Source of the DNA: Pseudomonas graminis
Lineage (GTDB): Bacteria; Pseudomonadota; Gammaproteobacteria; Pseudomonadales; Pseudomonadaceae
Direction of reading: 5' to 3'
NCBI RefSeq assembly: GCF_001705435.1
Contig: NZ_MDEN01000059.1
Span: 1-64,000 of the forward strand
DNA: 64,000 bases
Part shown: positions 26,360-35,195 of the stretch, in pieces
Layout: every line of letters starts with the position of its first letter
Numbering within the stretch: the first letter of the stretch is position 1
Notes under the pieces: model-generated
What the model was told of the DNA's origin: nothing
Database searches by the model: none
The model's input: only the letters and a program-made list of their open reading frames with translations
Made by a program: the position numbers and the translations under genes

Positions 26360-27057
26360 GTCATTACCTTGTTGTCGATGCCGGGACATCCCCCAACCAC
26401 ACGTTCATCATTGCGCTTGCCAGCAAGCGCGACGCCGCGGTCGCCGTCAGGACTGTCTCGTGAGTGGCCGCAGGCGAGCATCCGAGCTCTGAGCAGGCGA
26501 AAAAGGCGCAACTATTCCCACGGTGACCGTCATCGTCTAATGCCGTAAACGACTACCCCATGCCGAATCGGCATGATGAAAATCAATCACTTACGCTGCT
26601 TTGCGCCAAAAGAGGGCGGATTTGCCTGACACAGGAATGCTGAGAAGTGGCTAATACGTCGCCTGCAGCGGATTTGCTTACGGTTTTGCGCCGAGGCGAA
26701 GGATGGCGCAAGGACGGCAGACAGCCGTTCAAAAGAGGGATTTCCGGGCGATATACGGTCGTAGGAAACGTGGAAGAGGCTATGTAGGACGCTTGAGGGC
26801 GGGCGACTTTGGAGGGAATAGCGATCGTTTGCGCCTCACAAGTCCACGGTCGATAGAGGCTAAGACCGTATCGGACGATGGACTTGTGTTGCGGCTTGCC
26901 TGACCCGGCCCACGCGTGGGAGTACTCCTTGTACACCTAGGACGCTTCAATCACTCCGTTGATCGTAACGCCCCGGCCCCTTGGTCATACGCGCACCGTC
27001 TTCGGGCTGCGCGTCTATCAGGAAGGTCTGTCAGGGACAGGTCTCCCGTCATTCGAA
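26360..27057. other. Gene-poor region upstream of gltP
   Basis: This 700-base stretch has no convincing gene; a 117-codon minus-strand frame (26583-26936) lacks a ribosome site and protein character. It contains two perfect dyads near gltP, ACGGT-G-ACCGT (26520-26530) and CATGCCGA-A-TCGGCATG (26559-26575), which may be operators, and from about 26680 to 26890 several stem-forming repeats (see the candidate RNA). Confidence 0.5.
26680..26890. ncRNA. Candidate structured RNA, strand undetermined
   Basis: Three stems occur in 210 bases: TTGCGCC/GGCGCAA (26686-26692 with 26705-26711), ACGGC/GCCGT (26714-26728) and a perfect ten-pair CACAAGTCCA/TGGACTTGTG (26837-26846 with 26879-26888) that encloses CGGTC/GACCG. 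The plus strand between them is rich in single-stranded GGA triplets, as in Rsm-type RNAs. No promoter or terminator was identified, so this is a suggestion only. Confidence 0.3.
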
Positions 27058-27525
27058 TCAATACCAGTTCGGATCTTTCTTGAGCTGTTCTTTCAGAAGG
27101 CCTTGCATGCCTTCATCCGGCTTGCCCAAAAACCGGTAATCCGCATGGCGCGTGGGTGATTTGTCTGCGGGAAGTCCCGCAGGCACTTCGACCAACATCG
27201 CGTACGCATGGGACTTGTTCAGGCTGAACGCCACAATGAGTCGCTTGGTGCGGCAAGTGTCCTGGGTTTCGCAGAGCGGCCCTACCAAGTACTTGTCGCC
27301 GTCTTCGGTCACGGCATTCATCTGCTCAGCGGCGCCGGAGAGATTGATCACCCAATCGGGCAGTCGCTCTTCCTTCTTCACTACGCTCGACCACGTTTCG
27401 CGGTACTCGGAATCCGAGCTCAAAAGCTCGTTCACCCGAGATTGACCGTCGTTGGCCGCCATAGCTGTAACGCTGGCGCTCCCAAGGAGCGCCAGTATTA
27501 GTGCATGGAAATGCTTGAAGCCCAT
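27058..27525 (-). CDS. Inhibitor of vertebrate lysozyme (Ivy) family protein
   Basis: A 155-residue secreted protein. The start is set at ATG for MGFKHFHAL; the signal peptide ends near AMA (residue 23). The mature part matches Ivy: LPDWVINLSGAAEQM, then GDKYLVGPLCETQDTCRTKRLIVAFS with the Cys-flanked loop that plugs the lysozyme active site, and a C-terminal LKKDPNWY. In Ivy this loop is C-K-P-H-D-C; here it is C-E-T-Q-D-T-C with one extra residue and no His, so inhibitory strength is uncertain. It acts in the periplasm to protect peptidoglycan from C-type lysozyme. It follows the DUF1328 gene by two bases. Confidence 0.85.
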   Translation of the reverse strand: MGFKHFHALILALLGSASVTAMAANDGQSRVNELLSSDSEYRETWSSVVKKEERLPDWVINLSGAAEQMNAVTEDGDKYLVGPLCETQDTCRTKRLIVAFSLNKSHAYAMLVEVPAGLPADKSPTRHADYRFLGKPDEGMQGLLKEQLKKDPNWY

Positions 27526-27527
27526 AT

Positions 27528-27710
<183 letters not shown>

Positions 27711-27780
27711 TTATTGATTTTTTGCTACGTCGAGGCGTCGGGATGACCCTCGGGGTAGATCGCGTCTTCGACCCGGAGGA

Positions 27781-28065
27781 TCAGAAAACCCAGCTTTGCT
27801 GACGTGGCGCTTCATCAGTAGTAGCGGCCGCGTCATCAACTTGCATGCTCAGGGCCACATCCGAGGCTTTCAACGCACTTGCCTTGGCAAAGGGTACGGT
27901 GTAAGCGTGGGAATAGTGCGCCTGAGTCACTTCATGATTCTGATTCCAGTGATTGAACTGCTGCACAACAATAAGCGTGATCATCAACGCCAGACTGGCA
28001 AACAGACCTTGCTGCAACTGCAGAGGGGAGATACGCAGTTTGTTGGCGAGATGTTGAGCGTTCAT
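27781..28065 (-). CDS. Small single-span membrane protein, unknown function
   Basis: A 94-residue protein I do not recognise. Residues about 19-38 (QGLFASLALMITLIVVQQFN) form one membrane helix after a basic N-terminus; the remainder is polar and ends in SWVF. A good ribosome site (CAGGAG) precedes the ATG. A sigma-54-like element lies about 60-75 bases upstream, and the DUF1328 gene follows 88 bases downstream. Confidence 0.65.
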   Translation of the reverse strand: MNAQHLANKLRISPLQLQQGLFASLALMITLIVVQQFNHWNQNHEVTQAHYSHAYTVPFAKASALKASDVALSMQVDDAAATTDEAPRQQSWVF

Positions 28066-28337
28066 TCAGCTGACTCCTGGCAATCTTGTCGGCCGTCTGT
28101 CCGGGCCTTTGTTATCAGGGATATTGCACGCTGTGTGCCAGCTTTCAGATAACCAATAAATCCTTATAAATCAAAGAGTTAAATTGCCTACTCAGAAGTG
28201 TCGTACACGCAAGCTGCACGATTGAACATTTGCCATCGTGCGGAATGCACGAATGTCCCGACACCACGTGTGCGACCGAATTCATTCCGGATGCGAATTA
28301 TGTTCTGACATCCGTCGTTCGGCCGCCGTGCAAGGCT
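28066..28337. other. Intergenic region between BON and small membrane protein genes
   Basis: Apart from the sigma-54-like element this 272-base gap shows no gene. The half nearest the BON gene has no T-rich hairpin, so transcription from the BON gene may run through. Confidence 0.4.
28125..28141 (-). promoter_or_regulatory. Sigma-54 (-24/-12) type promoter
   Basis: On the minus strand TGGCAC-N6-TGCA places GG and GC ten bases apart, as required for RpoN promoters (TGGCAC-N5-TTGC). Two non-critical consensus positions differ. The predicted start is about 50 bases upstream of the small membrane protein gene. Confidence 0.5.
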
Positions 28338-29192
28338 CTAACCCGCACTGCGCGCTGTCACACGCAGGGTGTCGGCGTCTACACCTTTGACCCCGCGGAT
28401 GTTGCGCGCGATCTCGACCGCCAATTCCTTCTCGGCGTAGTTAGCCACCACCCCGTCCAGCGTCACTACACCGTTTTTGGTCTCGACCTTGATGTTCAAA
28501 CCGTCGAGGGTGCGGCTATATATAAGACTGGATTTCACCTTGCTGGTGATCCATGCGTCGCTGAACTCTTCGCGAACACTGTTGGCCTGCTGCTCGCTTT
28601 GCTCCTTGATCGCCTGAGTATCCCGCGCGCTGACGCTGATGAGGTTGTTCACCTCCGTCACGCCGTCCGTGTTGGTGGCCAGGCTTCCGGCCAACAGCTT
28701 GGCCTCCGCGTCTTTCGCCTGGCCCTTGAGGGTGACGACCCCCTGGGCGGCGCTGACGTCGATATTCAACGCCTCTGTCACGCTGTTCCACAGCAGCTTG
28801 GATTTGATGGTTGCAGTCAGCGTCGCGTCGTTGAAGCGCTGAGCCATGGTGGCTTTGGTGCCCGGATCGGCAGCGACCTGCGGGTCGATCTCAAGCTGGT
28901 TATCGACCTTGTTGATTCCCTGAATGTCGCCCGCTATCTGCGCCGCCAGATCCTTGTCGACTTGGTTCTCGACCTTTCCCTTGAGGGTCGCAGTGCCTTG
29001 TTCCACGTCCACGCTGATCTTGAACGGGCTCAAATGCCGGTTAAGGGCAAAGGCGGTCCAGATCGAACCCTCCTGGCGCGCCTCGGCCAGCTGGGTCTGC
29101 AGATCGGCGGCTGCCGCGTGGGCGATGACGGGCGTCAGTCCGAGCAGGCTGGCAGTGGTAATGGCCAGGGCGATCTTCTTCAACGTGGGCAT
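28338..29192 (-). CDS. Secreted protein with three BON domains
   Basis: A 284-residue periplasmic protein: signal peptide of about 26 residues (ends AHA), then three BON domains at roughly 33-105, 118-190 and 208-278. Each ends in a V.L.G.V.....D.....I....GV..V.N motif (for example ATLKGKVENQVDKDLAAQIAGDIQGINKVDN). BON domains bind membranes and occur in OsmY-type envelope stress proteins. An AlgU-like promoter precedes the gene, which fits a stress role. Three copies make it larger than the usual two-domain OsmY. Confidence 0.85.
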   Translation of the reverse strand: MPTLKKIALAITTASLLGLTPVIAHAAAADLQTQLAEARQEGSIWTAFALNRHLSPFKISVDVEQGTATLKGKVENQVDKDLAAQIAGDIQGINKVDNQLEIDPQVAADPGTKATMAQRFNDATLTATIKSKLLWNSVTEALNIDVSAAQGVVTLKGQAKDAEAKLLAGSLATNTDGVTEVNNLISVSARDTQAIKEQSEQQANSVREEFSDAWITSKVKSSLIYSRTLDGLNIKVETKNGVVTLDGVVANYAEKELAVEIARNIRGVKGVDADTLRVTARSAG

Positions 29193-29228
29193 GGGAATCT
29201 CCAGACAATTGCAAAAAGTTACCCCTGG

Positions 29229-29255
29229 ACAGACTGGTCTTTCGCCCAGATGTTC
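29229..29255 (-). promoter_or_regulatory. AlgU (sigma-22/RpoE-type) promoter of the BON gene
   Basis: On the minus strand GAACAT-N16-TCTGT differs from the AlgU consensus GAACTT-N16/17-TCTGA at one base in each box. The predicted start is about 30 bases before the BON start codon. Confidence 0.5.
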
Positions 29256-29447
29256 GGCGCGGCCTGATTTTGCCTGGACAAGGATCCGTGCTGACCACTG
29301 GGGACATGAGCTGTCATGGATCAGCGCATGACGGCTTTTTCAGAAGATCGCTACCATGCAGCGCAAAGAATCAATCAGAATGAACCATGCAACTTGCCCG
29401 ATGTTTCCGGGACTAACACAGACTATTCATTGAGGAGCGTAGGAAAC

Positions 29448-30794
29448 ATGGAAGCAGCCGCTGAGAATCAGGGCCGTATTCTGCTCGTGGATGATGAGTC
29501 CGCCATCCTTCGCACCTTCCGTTATTGCCTGGAAGATGAAGGCTACAGCGTAGCCACCGCCAACAGCGCGGCGCAGGCGGAATCGCTGTTGCAGCGTCAG
29601 GTATTCGACGTATGTTTCCTCGACCTGCGTCTGGGTGAGGACAACGGGCTGGATGTTCTGGCGCAAATGCGCGTGCAGGCGCCCTGGATGCGCGTGGTGA
29701 TTGTCACCGCGCACTCGGCCGTCGACACTGCCGTGGATGCGATCCAGGCCGGCGCTGCCGATTATCTGGTCAAGCCCTGCAGTCCGGATCAACTGCGCCT
29801 CGCCACCGCCAAGCAGCTCGAAGTCCGCCAGTTGTCCGCGCGACTTGAAGCCCTTGAAGGCGAAGTTCGCAAACCTAAAGACGGCCTGGATTCCCACAGC
29901 CCGTCGATGATGGCGATCCTCGAAACCGCCCGCCAGGTCGCCAACACCGACGCCAACATCCTTATTCTCGGTGAATCCGGTACGGGTAAGGGCGAATTGG
30001 CCCGGGCGATTCACGGCTGGAGCAAGCGCGCCAAAAAGGCCTGCGTGACCATCAACTGCCCATCCCTCACCGCCGAGTTGATGGAAAGCGAGCTGTTCGG
30101 CCATAGCCGCGGCGCCTTCACCGGTGCCAGCGAGAGCACACTCGGTCGGGTGAATCAGGCAGACGGCGGCACATTGTTCCTTGATGAAATCGGCGACTTC
30201 CCGCTCACGCTGCAGCCAAAATTGCTGCGTTTCATTCAGGACAAGGAATATGAACGCGTCGGTGACCCGGTGACCCGTCGCGCTGACGTGCGCATTTTGG
30301 CGGCGACTAACCTGAACCTCGAAGACATGGTCCGCGAAGGGCGCTTCCGCGAGGATCTGTTGTATCGCCTGAACGTGATTACCCTGAATCTGCCCCCTTT
30401 GCGCGAGCGAAGCGAAGACATCCTGACGCTGGCAGACCGCTTCCTGGCGCGCTTCGTCAAGGAATACAGCCGCCCGGCGCGCGGCTTCAGCGAGCAGGCC
30501 CGCAGCGCGCTGCTCAACTACCGCTGGCCCGGCAACATCCGCGAGCTGCGCAACGTGATCGAGCGGGCGAGCATTATCTGCCCGCAGGAAAAAGTCGAAA
30601 TCACCCACCTCGGCATGGCCGAACAGCCAGCCAACAATGCCCCGCGCGTCGGCGCAGCGTTGAGCCTTGATGAGCTGGAGAAAGCCCACATCGGCGCGGT
30701 ACTGGCCACCAGCGATACGTTGGATCAAGCCGCACGCACACTGGGCATCGACGCATCGACGCTGTACCGAAAACGTAAGCAGTACAACCTGTGA
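29448..30794 (+). CDS. algB: Alginate response regulator AlgB (sigma-54 activator)
   Basis: A 448-residue NtrC-type response regulator. The receiver domain (about 10-125) has LLVDDE, the phospho-acceptor Asp in CFLDLRLGEDNG, VTAHS and LVKP. The AAA+ domain (about 145-375) has Walker A GESGTGKG, the sigma-54 contact GAFTGA and Walker B GGTLFLDEIGD. A Fis-type helix-turn-helix ends the protein (LDQAARTLGIDASTLYRKRKQY). The start is ATG for MEAAAENQGRIL after GAGGAG. The sequence closely follows P. aeruginosa AlgB as I know it, and kinB follows. It controls alginate and virulence genes. Confidence 0.95.
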   Translation: MEAAAENQGRILLVDDESAILRTFRYCLEDEGYSVATANSAAQAESLLQRQVFDVCFLDLRLGEDNGLDVLAQMRVQAPWMRVVIVTAHSAVDTAVDAIQAGAADYLVKPCSPDQLRLATAKQLEVRQLSARLEALEGEVRKPKDGLDSHSPSMMAILETARQVANTDANILILGESGTGKGELARAIHGWSKRAKKACVTINCPSLTAELMESELFGHSRGAFTGASESTLGRVNQADGGTLFLDEIGDFPLTLQPKLLRFIQDKEYERVGDPVTRRADVRILAATNLNLEDMVREGRFREDLLYRLNVITLNLPPLRERSEDILTLADRFLARFVKEYSRPARGFSEQARSALLNYRWPGNIRELRNVIERASIICPQEKVEITHLGMAEQPANNAPRVGAALSLDELEKAHIGAVLATSDTLDQAARTLGIDASTLYRKRKQYNL

Positions 30795-30804
30795 CAGGGC
30801 GCCG

Positions 30805-32592
30805 ATGATGTTTGCGATGAAGTTGCGCACCCGACTCTTTCTGAGTATTTCGGCCCTCATCACCGTCGCCCTCTTAGGGTTGGTGCTGGGGCTCGTCAGC
30901 GTTATGCAGATGGCCAAATCTCAGGAATCGTCGATTCGGCACAACTTCACCACACTCGATATCGGCCTGAAGCTGCGACAGAACCTGGGCGATCAGTTGG
31001 TCCTGCTGCTTCAGGAAAGCCCTGATCAGGCGGATATCAAGCGCAACCAGGAACAGTTCCAGAACCTGCTTGATCAGGGCATCGAACATGATCAGCAAAC
31101 CGGCGTTCCCAGCGGGTTCGAAACGGCCCGGGTGAACTATGCCCGCTTCGTCAAAACCATCGAGCAGTCCAGCGCACATGGTGACGCGATCCGCGACGAT
31201 GAGGCCGTGACCGAGGCGTTCAACACGTTGCGCAATGGTCTGCTCGACGCCCACCGCCAGGCGCTTGAGAACATCAGCCAGGCAGAAAGCGCCTCAAGAT
31301 CGCGAGCGCTCTGGGTCTCGGCGTTGCTGGGATTGGTGGGGCTGGCAGTGCTGGTTATCGGTTTCGTCACCGCCCACGGCATCGCCCGGCGCTTCGGTGG
31401 TCCGATCGAGCAGTTGGCCAAGGCGGCGGACCGGATTGCCCAAGGTGATTTCGACGTCACGCTGCCCACGTCCTCATCTGACGAAATGAATCTGCTCACT
31501 CACCGTTTCGGCATGATGGCCGACGCCCTGCGCCAACATCAGAAAACCAACGTCGATGAGTTGCTCGCCGGTCAGCAGCGTCTGCAGGCGGTGCTGGACA
31601 GCATCGACGACGGCTTGCTGATGATCGACCGCCAGGGGCGGCTTGAACACCTGAACCCCGTCGCGCAACGGCAGTTGGGCTGGGAAGAAAGTCGCCTGGG
31701 CCAAGGGCTCGGCGAAGCGCTGCAACGTCCGGAACTGGACGAACAGCTTTACCTGGTATTGCGCGGTGGCACGCTGGAACGGGCGCCCGATGACCTATCC
31801 ATCGAGATCGACGGCGAAGTTCGTCTGCTCACCTATAGCCTCACGCCGGTCAGCCACACCAAAGGGCACATCGTCGGCGCCGTGATGGTGCTGCACGACG
31901 TCACCGAACAGCGGGCGTTCGAGCGCGTGCGCAGTGAGTTCGTGCTACGGGCCTCCCACGAGTTGCGCACGCCCGTCACCGGCATGCACATGGCCTTCGG
32001 ACTGCTTCAGGAACGCGTGCATTTCCCGCCGGACTCGCGCGAGAAGGACCTGCTCGACACCGTTAACGAAGAAATGCAGCGGCTGATGCAGCTGATCAAC
32101 GACCTGCTCAACTTCTCGCGCTATCAGAACGGTCTGCAAAAGCTGGCACTCGAGCCCTGTGATATCAGTGAATTGCTCGAGTCGGCGCGTCAGCGCTTCG
32201 CCGACACCGCCCATGACCAGGACGTCATGGTGCTATTGGAAACCCAAGAGCCGCTGCCACGGGTACAGGCGGACAAAGCGCAGCTCGACCGGGTGCTCGA
32301 TAATCTGCTTGATAACGCCCTGCGCCATACCCCGAAATCCGGCCTGATCCGCCTGCAGGCAAGGCGTCATGGCGAGCGCTTGATCATCAGCGTGGAAGAC
32401 AACGGCGAGGGCATTGCCTACGGCCAGCAGGCCCGGATCTTCGAGCCGTTCGTTCAGGTTGGACGCAAGAAAGGCGGCGCAGGCCTGGGGCTGGCGTTGT
32501 GCAAGGAAATCGTTCAGTTGCACGGCGGACGCATGGGCGTTTACTCCCGACCGGGGCAGGGCACGCAGTTTTACATGGCGCTGCCGCTGTAA
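30805..32592 (+). CDS. kinB: Sensor histidine kinase KinB
   Basis: A 595-residue membrane kinase, the partner of AlgB. Two membrane helices (about residues 10-35 and 168-192) flank a helical periplasmic sensor. HAMP (about 193-245), PAS (about 255-365), HisKA with the phospho-His in FVLRASHELRTPVTGM, and HATPase_c (N box in DNLLDNALRHTP, then DNGEGI and GGAGLGLALCKEI) follow. Start choices are ATG 30805, 30808 or 30817 (MKLRTRLFLS, the conserved part). In P. aeruginosa KinB mainly acts as an AlgB phosphatase and restrains alginate. Confidence 0.93.
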   Translation: MMFAMKLRTRLFLSISALITVALLGLVLGLVSVMQMAKSQESSIRHNFTTLDIGLKLRQNLGDQLVLLLQESPDQADIKRNQEQFQNLLDQGIEHDQQTGVPSGFETARVNYARFVKTIEQSSAHGDAIRDDEAVTEAFNTLRNGLLDAHRQALENISQAESASRSRALWVSALLGLVGLAVLVIGFVTAHGIARRFGGPIEQLAKAADRIAQGDFDVTLPTSSSDEMNLLTHRFGMMADALRQHQKTNVDELLAGQQRLQAVLDSIDDGLLMIDRQGRLEHLNPVAQRQLGWEESRLGQGLGEALQRPELDEQLYLVLRGGTLERAPDDLSIEIDGEVRLLTYSLTPVSHTKGHIVGAVMVLHDVTEQRAFERVRSEFVLRASHELRTPVTGMHMAFGLLQERVHFPPDSREKDLLDTVNEEMQRLMQLINDLLNFSRYQNGLQKLALEPCDISELLESARQRFADTAHDQDVMVLLETQEPLPRVQADKAQLDRVLDNLLDNALRHTPKSGLIRLQARRHGERLIISVEDNGEGIAYGQQARIFEPFVQVGRKKGGAGLGLALCKEIVQLHGGRMGVYSRPGQGTQFYMALPL

Positions 32593-32607
32593 TACGGTCT
32601 CGCTGGA

Positions 32608-34227
32608 CTACGCCACATCATCCGCACGACGCCCGGCGCTGCGCCTGCCCCCGGTAACCAGTTCGGTGAACTTGGTCGCGCTCAGCGGCCGTGCGAACAG
32701 CCAGCCCTGGCCGTAAATCACCCCTTCGCTTTTCAGCAGCATTGCTTGGGACTCAAACTCGATGCCTTCGGCGATCACCCGCAGTTGCAGCGCATGGGCC
32801 ATGCGAATGATGTGCGGCGCCACGCCACTGCTGGCGGCATCGTGACCTAGGGCGTCAATGAACGCTTTGTCGATTTTCAGGCAATCCACCGGCAACGTCT
32901 GCAGATAGGCCAGGCTGCAATAGCCGGTGCCGAAATCATCGATCAGCACCTGATGGCCCCGATCGCGCAGCGCCTGAAGATGGTTGCGGGCGACCACCAC
33001 GTCCACCAAACCGCGCTCGGTGACTTCAAACGCGATCTGCCGAGGCGCTACCCGGTGCAACGCCAGCAGCTTCGCCGTCACCCGACCGATGCGTGGGGCC
33101 ATGACGTCGCACGCTGCCAGATTGACCGATACGTACAGGTGCGGATTGGCGCGTAACAGATGGCCCAGCTGTTCAAGCAACTGCTGAAGCACGAAGTCGG
33201 TGATCTGGCGGATCTGCCCGGTGTTTTCCGCCAGCGGGATAAAGAGGTCAGGGCTGGTCAGCGTGCCGTCCGGTCGACGCCAGCGCACCAGGGCCTCAGC
33301 GCCCACGCACAGCCGGGTATTGAGGTCGAAAATGGGCTGATACAAAACCTTCAGCTCGCCGCGGCGCAGTGCTCCATGCAGCTCACCGCCCAGCGACTGA
33401 CGCTGACGCACCAGTTGCAGAACGAGAATGCCGATGAACAATGAAATCAACAGACTGGCCGGGACCAGCAGCCACCACGCACCGGTGATCTTCTGTTGCA
33501 AGGCACTGCGCGGCGTTATCAAGACCAGTTGATACTCCGGGCTCTGGGTCGGCATCCGGTAGACGAGTTTGTCCTGAGTGGTCATCAGCGTTTCGGTGGA
33601 GGTCGGCGACCATTCCGGTGTGGGCGGCCATGCCTGAGCGGGGCCCAGGACCGGGACTGCTTTGGACCCGCGATCGAGCACCACGACCAGACTGCCGCCC
33701 GCCGGCAGGTCGACGACGTCAGTCAAATGGCCGCGGGAGGTGGACACACGAAACTCCCCGCGCCCAAGCATCAATGAAGCCAGGTTGTCGTCAGGCTGGG
33801 TGGAGGTGTTGAGCCAGTAGTCGTAGGTAGGGCCCCGAATGTCCGGTGGCCTGGGCTTGCCAATCAGGCTCTGCCGCGTCCAGCTGGAGCAGAACTGGCT
33901 TTCGTTGACGTACGCCGCTTCGTAGATAAAACGGTAGCGCGAGTTCACCTGACGCAACTGCCCGATCATCTCAGGGCTGCATCCGCGCAACGATTGCGCT
34001 TCAAGCTGATCGAGCCCGGCCCTCAACTGGCCAAATAACTGCTCCAGCCGCACCAGAAAGCGCTCGCCCTGAGCATTCATCTGCGCACGTTCGTCCTGCC
34101 GGGCCTGATGCATCGCCAGCCCGAAGCTGCCCGCCAGCAGGATGGCCGCGCTTAACAGCGCGGCCATTAATGCCAGAAGCCAGGGACGATAAAGGAAAGA
34201 GCGCAGTCGCGGCGTCGCCGTGAGCAT
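32608..34227 (-). CDS. Cyclic-di-GMP phosphodiesterase with CSS-motif sensor and EAL domain
   Basis: A 539-residue inner-membrane enzyme. Two membrane helices (about 16-38 and 238-258) bracket a periplasmic CSS-motif domain; the CSS triplet is in SQFCSSWTR at about residue 114, and a second conserved Cys is in RGCSPEM. The EAL domain (about 275-525) keeps the metal and catalytic residues: EALVRW, YVSVNLA, FEVTERG, DDFGTGYCS, LKIDKAF and AEGIE, so it should hydrolyse c-di-GMP. CSS domains respond to periplasmic redox state, linked to DsbA/DsbB; dsbA lies 4 kb downstream. It converges on kinB. Confidence 0.9.
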   Translation of the reverse strand: MLTATPRLRSFLYRPWLLALMAALLSAAILLAGSFGLAMHQARQDERAQMNAQGERFLVRLEQLFGQLRAGLDQLEAQSLRGCSPEMIGQLRQVNSRYRFIYEAAYVNESQFCSSWTRQSLIGKPRPPDIRGPTYDYWLNTSTQPDDNLASLMLGRGEFRVSTSRGHLTDVVDLPAGGSLVVVLDRGSKAVPVLGPAQAWPPTPEWSPTSTETLMTTQDKLVYRMPTQSPEYQLVLITPRSALQQKITGAWWLLVPASLLISLFIGILVLQLVRQRQSLGGELHGALRRGELKVLYQPIFDLNTRLCVGAEALVRWRRPDGTLTSPDLFIPLAENTGQIRQITDFVLQQLLEQLGHLLRANPHLYVSVNLAACDVMAPRIGRVTAKLLALHRVAPRQIAFEVTERGLVDVVVARNHLQALRDRGHQVLIDDFGTGYCSLAYLQTLPVDCLKIDKAFIDALGHDAASSGVAPHIIRMAHALQLRVIAEGIEFESQAMLLKSEGVIYGQGWLFARPLSATKFTELVTGGRRSAGRRADDVA

Positions 34228-34318
34228 CGACAGTCATCCAGAGGGTGGGATTTCCATAACCACTGAGGTATAGCAACAAGCGCAGCAATAGCCCGGAAAA
34301 AAGCGACATTAGCGGAAT

Positions 34319-35095
34319 TTAGTGCTTGAAGTTAAGTACTTGCAGAATAGCCGCACTTTGCAGATCCGGCTCACCGTCAAATTTCTGTGGTCGGTAGTGC
34401 ATCTGGAACGCAGCCAGCGTGTGACGTGTCGCAATGTCCAGCTCTCCGGTCTGCGGCGTCGGGTAACCCAGCAGCGCCAATTGCTGCTGAAACCACACGA
34501 TATTTGGCACGACGCCCATCAGTTGCGTCTGACGCTGTGCGACTTGCTGTTCATCCGGCCAGATTCCCAGACCTTCCTGGGCCAGCCGCTTCCAAGGGAA
34601 CAACGGGCCCGGATCGAGCTTGCGCAGGGGCGCGATGTCACTGTGGCCAATGACGTGGCGCGGTTCGATGTGATTGCGTTTGACGATGTCTTTGAGCAGC
34701 ACGATCAGCGCTTGAATCTGCGCCTCGCTGTAGTGATACCAAAGCCGGCCGGTGGGCGTGTCGCGGTAGCCCGGGTTGACGATCTCGATGCCGATGCTGC
34801 TTGAGTTGAGCCAGGTGCGCCCGTCCCATTCGCTTTCGCCGGCATGCCACGCGCGCTGGGATTCGTCGACCAGCTTGTAGGTGGTGGCTGGACCGTCGCC
34901 GATCAGGTAATGCGCGCTGACCTCACCGTGGGTCAGCAATGCCAACGACCGATCGAGGGAGGCAGAGGTGTAATGGACCACAACAAACTGCACGCGACTG
35001 TCGAAATTGACGGAAGGATGGCTGGTATCGATCTTCGGACCGCTGCTGCAAGCGCTCAGCAGCAACAACAGAAACAGGGCAGAAATAGACTTCAT
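34319..35095 (-). CDS. ampDh2: N-acetylmuramoyl-L-alanine amidase lipoprotein (AmpDh2-like)
   Basis: A 258-residue lipoprotein (lipobox LLSAC, Cys at about residue 16) with an Amidase_2 domain (about 35-175): VVVHYTSASL with the first zinc His, and HVIGHSDIAPLRKLDPGPLFPWKRL with the second His and Asp. A peptidoglycan-binding domain (about 190-250) follows. It cleaves the bond between muramic acid and the stem peptide at the outer membrane. Position near algB-kinB and the lipobox identify it with P. aeruginosa AmpDh2. The start has no clear ribosome site; it is set by the signal peptide. Confidence 0.88.
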   Translation of the reverse strand: MKSISALFLLLLLSACSSGPKIDTSHPSVNFDSRVQFVVVHYTSASLDRSLALLTHGEVSAHYLIGDGPATTYKLVDESQRAWHAGESEWDGRTWLNSSSIGIEIVNPGYRDTPTGRLWYHYSEAQIQALIVLLKDIVKRNHIEPRHVIGHSDIAPLRKLDPGPLFPWKRLAQEGLGIWPDEQQVAQRQTQLMGVVPNIVWFQQQLALLGYPTPQTGELDIATRHTLAAFQMHYRPQKFDGEPDLQSAAILQVLNFKH

Positions 35096-35195
35096 GGGGG
35101 CACGACGTGTAGGCAAATAATGCAACAGTGTAACGTAACGTCGGTGACGCATTCAAAAATGCATCATCCCCACGCAGCCAACCAGACGAACCGTC

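Noticed and set aside
26583..26936. 117-codon minus-strand frame in the gap before gltP
   Set aside because: No ribosome site, composition unlike a protein, and it covers dyad-rich sequence better explained as RNA or repeat.
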